DNA from: DAINBT01 sp036732785
GTDB lineage: Bacteria > Planctomycetota > Phycisphaerae > Sedimentisphaerales > SM23-30
Assembly (NCBI GenBank): GCA_964537505.1
Contig: CAZICK010000119.1
Coordinates: 1 to 8,759 of the forward strand
DNA: 8,759 bases
Direction: 5' to 3'
The notes beneath the pieces were generated by a model. That model did no database searches, was not told where the DNA came from, and worked only from the letters and a program-made list of their open reading frames with translations. Both the position numbers and the translations under genes were made by a program. Shown here piece by piece: positions 6,044-8,759 of the stretch. Position 1 is the first letter of the stretch; the number at the start of each line of letters is the position of its first letter.

Positions 6044-6099
6044 CGTCTTGTTCCTTTCGCATAAATTGTATACTTGGAGTTAAAATTACAATTGGATCC

Positions 6100-6142
6100 G
6101 GACCAGGCGGCTTCGCTGCCTTACAGATTGTCCGCCTGATCC
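6100..6142 (-). terminator. Putative terminator after hsp20
   Basis: Arms at 6100-6110 and 6132-6142 are complementary over 11 bp around a 21-nt loop. On minus-strand RNA all eleven pairs form, one as a U-G wobble, whereas plus-strand RNA would have a C-A mismatch; this favours function on the minus strand. The following sequence is only moderately U-rich (AAUUGUAAUUUU). It lies between the hsp20 stop and the Cys-rich gene start, a suitable place to end the hsp20 message. Confidence 0.5.
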
Positions 6143-6262
6143 AGCCAGATTATGGGAACACCACTCCGCTGTGATGATGCTTTCGTTGAAGTGGATGTGC
6201 ATAAATTGCGCCTATACACCCGTTTCATTTTGCTATCATCACAACATCGGCGAACATTTCCG

Positions 6263-6706
6263 TTAACTTTGGATTTCGATTTTCTTGGCCTTGGCCTTTT
6301 CAGCCTTGGGCAGAGTGATAGTCAGCACCCCTTCCTGGCACTTAGCCTGGATCTTGTCGGCATTGACCTCGGTGGGCAAGATCATTTCGCGGCGAAAACT
6401 GCCGAAACGGCTTTCCATGTGATAGTAACCTTTCTTTTTCTCTTCGGTCTTTTCTTTTTTCTCGCCGCTGATGCTCATCGTATTGCCGTGCACCGAAATC
6501 TCAATGTCGTCCGGCTTGCAACCGGGCACTTCAGCGGTTACCACTACCGCATCTTCCTGGTCGGCGATGTTGATCGCAGGCCAGTAAGTTCGCTCCGGCC
6601 AGACCAGATTGCTCTCGCCGAGGAAACGGCCGAACAAATCATTCATCTCTTCCTGCATCCTGGTCAGAGGAGCACCTTCTCTTTTTCTGGTAATTGCTCG
6701 TTCCAT
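6263..6706 (-). CDS. hsp20: Hsp20 (alpha-crystallin family) small heat-shock chaperone
   Basis: The 147-residue product is of standard length for a bacterial small heat-shock protein. A short N-terminal region (MERAITRKREGAP, MNDLFGRF) precedes the alpha-crystallin domain at about 43-135. Typical blocks are PAINIADQEDAVVVTAEVPG (about 43-62), DIEISVHGNTMSISGEKK, ESRFGSFRREMILPTEV (about 98-114) and EGVLTITLPKAE (about 125-136). The tail ends with Ile-Glu-Ile (143-145), the I-x-I motif that mediates oligomer assembly. It holds unfolding proteins in the cytoplasm without ATP. The ATG at 6706 follows AAAGGAGACG at good spacing. It is transcribed away from the sigma-54 activator gene, and the divergent sigma-54-type promoter could reach it through a 35-codon gene upstream. 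Confidence 0.97.
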   Translation of the reverse strand: MERAITRKREGAPLTRMQEEMNDLFGRFLGESNLVWPERTYWPAINIADQEDAVVVTAEVPGCKPDDIEISVHGNTMSISGEKKEKTEEKKKGYYHMESRFGSFRREMILPTEVNADKIQAKCQEGVLTITLPKAEKAKAKKIEIQS

Positions 6707-6714
6707 GATAATCG

Positions 6715-6729
6715 TCTCCTTTCTGGAGA
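6715..6729 (-). promoter_or_regulatory. Hairpin covering the hsp20 ribosome binding site
   Basis: On the minus-strand RNA UCUCC pairs with GGAGA of the Shine-Dalgarno, with a 5-nt AGAAA loop. The stem has only 5 bp, the kind of marginal hairpin that can act as a simple RNA thermometer in small heat-shock genes. Function is inferred from location and pairing only. Confidence 0.4.
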
Positions 6730-6839
6730 TACTTTTTCATTCCAACGATTAAAAACTAACCAAATGCGCGACCTACACTGTTTTTGCCTATCCCTGCCCT
6801 CACGGAGTATCTGAACCCTGAGAAGCATCATCTATCTGC

Positions 6840-6947
6840 CTACCGCTTGGGGTAAGGCGTCTTATATTCTTCTAACGTTAATCTTTTCTTCCGGTTGCCA
6901 TTGGCCTTCTTCTGCGATCGCTGTGATTTCTTCTTACACTTCGGCAC
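6840..6947 (-). CDS. Small basic protein of 35 residues (GTG start)
   Basis: A minus-strand frame begins with GTG at 6947 and ends with TAG at 6840-6842. The product starts MPKCKKKSQRSQKK and ends RLTLEEYKTPYPKR, is very rich in Lys and Arg, and has a single Cys4. GTG is the only usual start after an in-frame TAG upstream, and AAGGG precedes it by about 7 nt. The sequence is not low-complexity noise, and the C-terminal LTLEEYKTPYPKR looks like a real protein. I do not recognise the family; nucleic-acid or ribosome binding is a guess from charge. It lies between the sigma-54-type promoter and hsp20, 133 bp upstream of hsp20, and may share its message. Confidence 0.55.
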   Translation of the reverse strand: MPKCKKKSQRSQKKANGNRKKRLTLEEYKTPYPKR

Positions 6948-7040
6948 AGAACTACCCTTCCCGTAAGCTACAAACCATCGCTAATTACTTCATTTTTGTT
7001 ACACATAACACTCTCGTTTGATCTCACTAAATATTCTATA

Positions 7041-7058
7041 CTGCAATAATCATGCCAA
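7041..7058 (-). promoter_or_regulatory. Sigma-54 (-24/-12) promoter facing hsp20
   Basis: The minus strand reads TTGGCATG, four bases, then TTGCA, matching the RpoN consensus TTGGCAYG-N4-TTGCA, with exactly ten bases between the invariant GG (7055-7056) and GC (7043-7044). Transcription would start near 7031 and run left, into the 35-codon gene and hsp20. The divergent gene encodes a sigma-54 activator, which strengthens the call. Confidence 0.7.
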
Positions 7059-7085
7059 AGACCGATAACCAAGGCTGGCAAAGAT

Positions 7086-7112
7086 ACAAACCCTTGATAA
7101 TACAAGGTTTGT
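7086..7112. promoter_or_regulatory. Palindrome between divergent promoters, candidate activator site
   Basis: Arms ACAAACCCTTG (7086-7096) and CAAGGTTTGT (7103-7112) are inverted repeats with one extra C and a 6-base ATAATA centre. The site is centred about 67 bp upstream of the predicted sigma-54 start and about 100 bp upstream of the divergent start, and a run of A follows it. This is where an enhancer-binding activator with a Fis-type HTH would bind. A transcription terminator is unlikely because no T-run follows on either strand. Confidence 0.5.
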
Positions 7113-7161
7113 AAAAAAAACTTTGCTGAGACGTTGGATCATCGAATCACAAAATTGGAAT

Positions 7162-7190
7162 TTGACATCCGAAATAATCGGGGCTATAAT
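7162..7190 (+). promoter_or_regulatory. Perfect sigma-70-type promoter of the activator gene
   Basis: TTGACA at 7162-7167 and TATAAT at 7185-7190 are separated by exactly 17 bases. Transcription would start near 7197, upstream of the Shine-Dalgarno AGGAG and the ATG at 7234. This also shows that the earlier in-frame start at 7123 cannot be used on this message. Confidence 0.85.
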
Positions 7191-7233
7191 ACCGAAACAT
7201 CAGGAATGTAATCGCAGGAAAGGAGACGGTCTC

Positions 7234-8676
7234 ATGTTATTACATGTTGTCATAGCGGCAGATGACTCAGCCATCCAAAAGAAGCTCAGAAGATCATTTG
7301 CCAGATCGGGCGCTGTGCTCGATGTGGTTAAGACCGAAAAACAATTATGGGATAAAATTCACTACAAAACCTGCGATGTGGCCGTAATAGCCGGTGGTCT
7401 CGCTCACAGCCTGGATACCGCTGACACTAATAAGATTCAACGGTTAGTGGGATCCCCCACCGTCGTCGTCGTTTTAGAAAAAGTTACCCCTACGGAGCGA
7501 GCAACTTTCATTACTGCTGGTTGTGGCAATGTACTCGACCTGGAATCACCACCCGAAAAACTCCGCGAAGCTTTCAAAGTGATACTGGATAGACGGCGTC
7601 AAAGTGCTCTTACAGATCTTGCCGCCCAAGAGCGTCTGCCTGAACCTACACTGGAAAACAGTTTCGTCGCGCAAAGTGCCGCTATGAATCAACTTTTAAG
7701 AGCTGCCCAACGGGTGATTAACAGTGATTCAGTCGTTCTTGTCCTGGGTGAAACCGGCGTGGGTAAAGAAAGACTGGCTCGTACGATCCATAGCGAGGGA
7801 TCGCGTCGCAGTGAACCGTTTATCTCTATAAATTGCGGGGCTTTACCGGAAACCCTTCTGGAAAGTGAACTCTTCGGTCATGAGGAAGGGGCCTTTACCG
7901 GGGCGATTCGCGCCCGGCGTGGATGTTTCGAAATGGCCCACCGAGGCACGCTTTTTCTGGATGAGATAGGTGAACTACCCACTCATCTGCAAGTGAAGTT
8001 ACTGCATGTGTTGGAAAATGATCGAATCCAGCGCGTCGGAGGCGAAAAGCCGATCCCTATAGATGTCCGCATCATGGCAGCCACAAATCGTGACTTGGAA
8101 GAGGACATCCGGACCAGGCGGTTTCGCAAGGATTTATACTATCGATTGAACGTTTTTTCCCTGACTATTCCACCCCTGCGCCGGCGGCGGGAGGATATCC
8201 CTGAATTGGTTCAATGCTACCTTGATTTCCTGTCCACCCGCATTGGTAATCGCGTGTCCGGAATAACCGATGAAGCCATGGATATGCTGTGCCAGTATTC
8301 CTGGCCCGGCAATGTTCGCGAATTGATCAATCTGATCGAACGAGCCATGCTGTTGGCCGTTGGAGATGTCATCACCAAGGACGACTTGCCGGGCCTGGTT
8401 GATGAGCAACGTACCTTGGCCGCCGCCTTTTTGTCTTCGGGTGACAGCCAGAAAAATCCTCCCGGCTCTTCACAAAATTGGCTTGAAATGCCTTTGAAAG
8501 AGGTTAACCAGAAAGTCCTGGAGCAAACGGAGCATACCTATATCAGCAATCTCTTACGCTCCACTAATGGCCGGATGGGAATGGCGGCCAAGAAGGCGGG
8601 TATCGATCAGAGGTCCCTGTTCGAAAAAATGAGGAAGTACAAGCTGCGTAAAGAAGATTTCCGTCAAAAGGTATAA
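7234..8676 (+). CDS. Sigma-54-dependent transcriptional activator with degenerate receiver domain
   Basis: The ATG at 7234 follows AAAGGAGACG and gives 480 residues in NtrC-like order. Residues 1-120 resemble a response-regulator receiver with an acidic pair at Asp10-Asp11, but the phosphoacceptor position in CDVAVIAGG is Ala53, and the conserved Lys near residue 103 is absent, so it is probably not phosphorylated. Residues about 143-375 are the AAA+ domain: Walker A GETGVGKE (172-179), GAFTGA sigma-54 contact loop (219-224), Walker B GTLFLDEIGE (238-247), and FRKDLYYRLNVF with the arginine-finger region. A Fis-type HTH is at about 446-470 (AAKKAGIDQRSLFEKMRKYKL). It opens sigma-54 promoters using ATP. 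A candidate target, the hsp20-side promoter, lies next door in divergent orientation. How it senses a signal without a working receiver is unknown. Confidence 0.95.
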   Translation: MLLHVVIAADDSAIQKKLRRSFARSGAVLDVVKTEKQLWDKIHYKTCDVAVIAGGLAHSLDTADTNKIQRLVGSPTVVVVLEKVTPTERATFITAGCGNVLDLESPPEKLREAFKVILDRRRQSALTDLAAQERLPEPTLENSFVAQSAAMNQLLRAAQRVINSDSVVLVLGETGVGKERLARTIHSEGSRRSEPFISINCGALPETLLESELFGHEEGAFTGAIRARRGCFEMAHRGTLFLDEIGELPTHLQVKLLHVLENDRIQRVGGEKPIPIDVRIMAATNRDLEEDIRTRRFRKDLYYRLNVFSLTIPPLRRRREDIPELVQCYLDFLSTRIGNRVSGITDEAMDMLCQYSWPGNVRELINLIERAMLLAVGDVITKDDLPGLVDEQRTLAAAFLSSGDSQKNPPGSSQNWLEMPLKEVNQKVLEQTEHTYISNLLRSTNGRMGMAAKKAGIDQRSLFEKMRKYKLRKEDFRQKV

Positions 8677-8759
8677 GTTCTCGCATAATCCGAAAGATCA
8701 ATGCGTGGTTTCTCAGATGTAGTCAGTTCGAATCCGATGCCGCCTTGGCATTAACAAGG
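8677..8759. other. Downstream edge without a recognisable gene
   Basis: The last 83 bases contain a small ATGCC/GGCAT hairpin (8737-8751) and a GTTCGAATCC word like a tRNA T-loop, but no complete RNA gene or clear terminator is seen. Confidence 0.4.

Noticed and set aside
6152..6814. 220-residue plus-strand open frame
   Set aside because: It is antisense to hsp20, whose product is unmistakable; the plus-strand translation is a hydrophobic Leu/Phe-rich shadow.
7123..7233. N-terminal extension of the sigma-54 activator to a start at 7123
   Set aside because: The extension precedes the perfect promoter at 7162-7190, lacks a ribosome binding site, and adds 37 residues not fitting a receiver domain; the ATG at 7234 has a strong Shine-Dalgarno.
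8718..8751. tRNA 3' half (GTTCGAATCC word)
   Set aside because: The T-stem has a mismatch, no matching acceptor strand, anticodon arm or CCA end is present.

Overview
The window looks like a piece of a Planctomycetota (Phycisphaerae-like) chromosome or metagenome contig. This is an inference from the style of the Rhs/YD-repeat protein (the YYYDGW, GNYIDEV, RDPLGVRDG and NLYEYVLSNP blocks), the moderate GC content and the many short GC-rich palindromes. No ribosomal or other taxonomic marker is present, so the assignment is tentative.

Region 1 (1-3331, genes on the minus strand) is an Rhs-tip island. Read in the transcription direction it holds three units. Unit A is a truncated Rhs core ending in a variable C-terminal domain with a possible His/Cys caspase-like dyad, followed by an ankyrin-repeat lipoprotein that is a plausible immunity protein. 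Unit B is an 81-residue Rhs fragment whose stop codon overlaps (ATGA) the start of a three-helix DUF4190-like membrane protein. Unit C is another Rhs core fragment, 271 bp of which is identical to unit A; it ends abruptly in palindromic repeat DNA at the left edge. The upstream breakpoints of all three fragments fall close to the same YTYDTLDRL-coding sequence. Related GGTGG/CCACC hairpins lie near both ends of the island.

Region 2 (3332-5448) is a mostly empty repeat-rich spacer followed by a two-gene minus-strand operon: a GT4/glycogen-synthase-like glycosyltransferase and, 18 bp downstream, a stand-alone CBM48 glycogen-binding protein. These suggest alpha-glucan metabolism.

Region 3 (5449-6262) holds a small Cys-rich protein and a YHS-domain secreted protein on the minus strand. 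They look like a metal-handling pair and are separated by an 82-bp leader with a strong hairpin.

Region 4 (6263-8676) may be a regulatory circuit. A plus-strand sigma-54 activator with a degenerate receiver domain has a perfect TTGACA-N17-TATAAT promoter. Diverging from it, on the minus strand, is a consensus-like sigma-54 promoter facing a previously easy-to-miss 35-residue basic protein and an Hsp20 chaperone. A palindrome between the two promoters is a candidate activator-binding site, and the hsp20 Shine-Dalgarno sits in a small hairpin that could act as a thermometer. The linkage of these parts is inferred from sequence alone.
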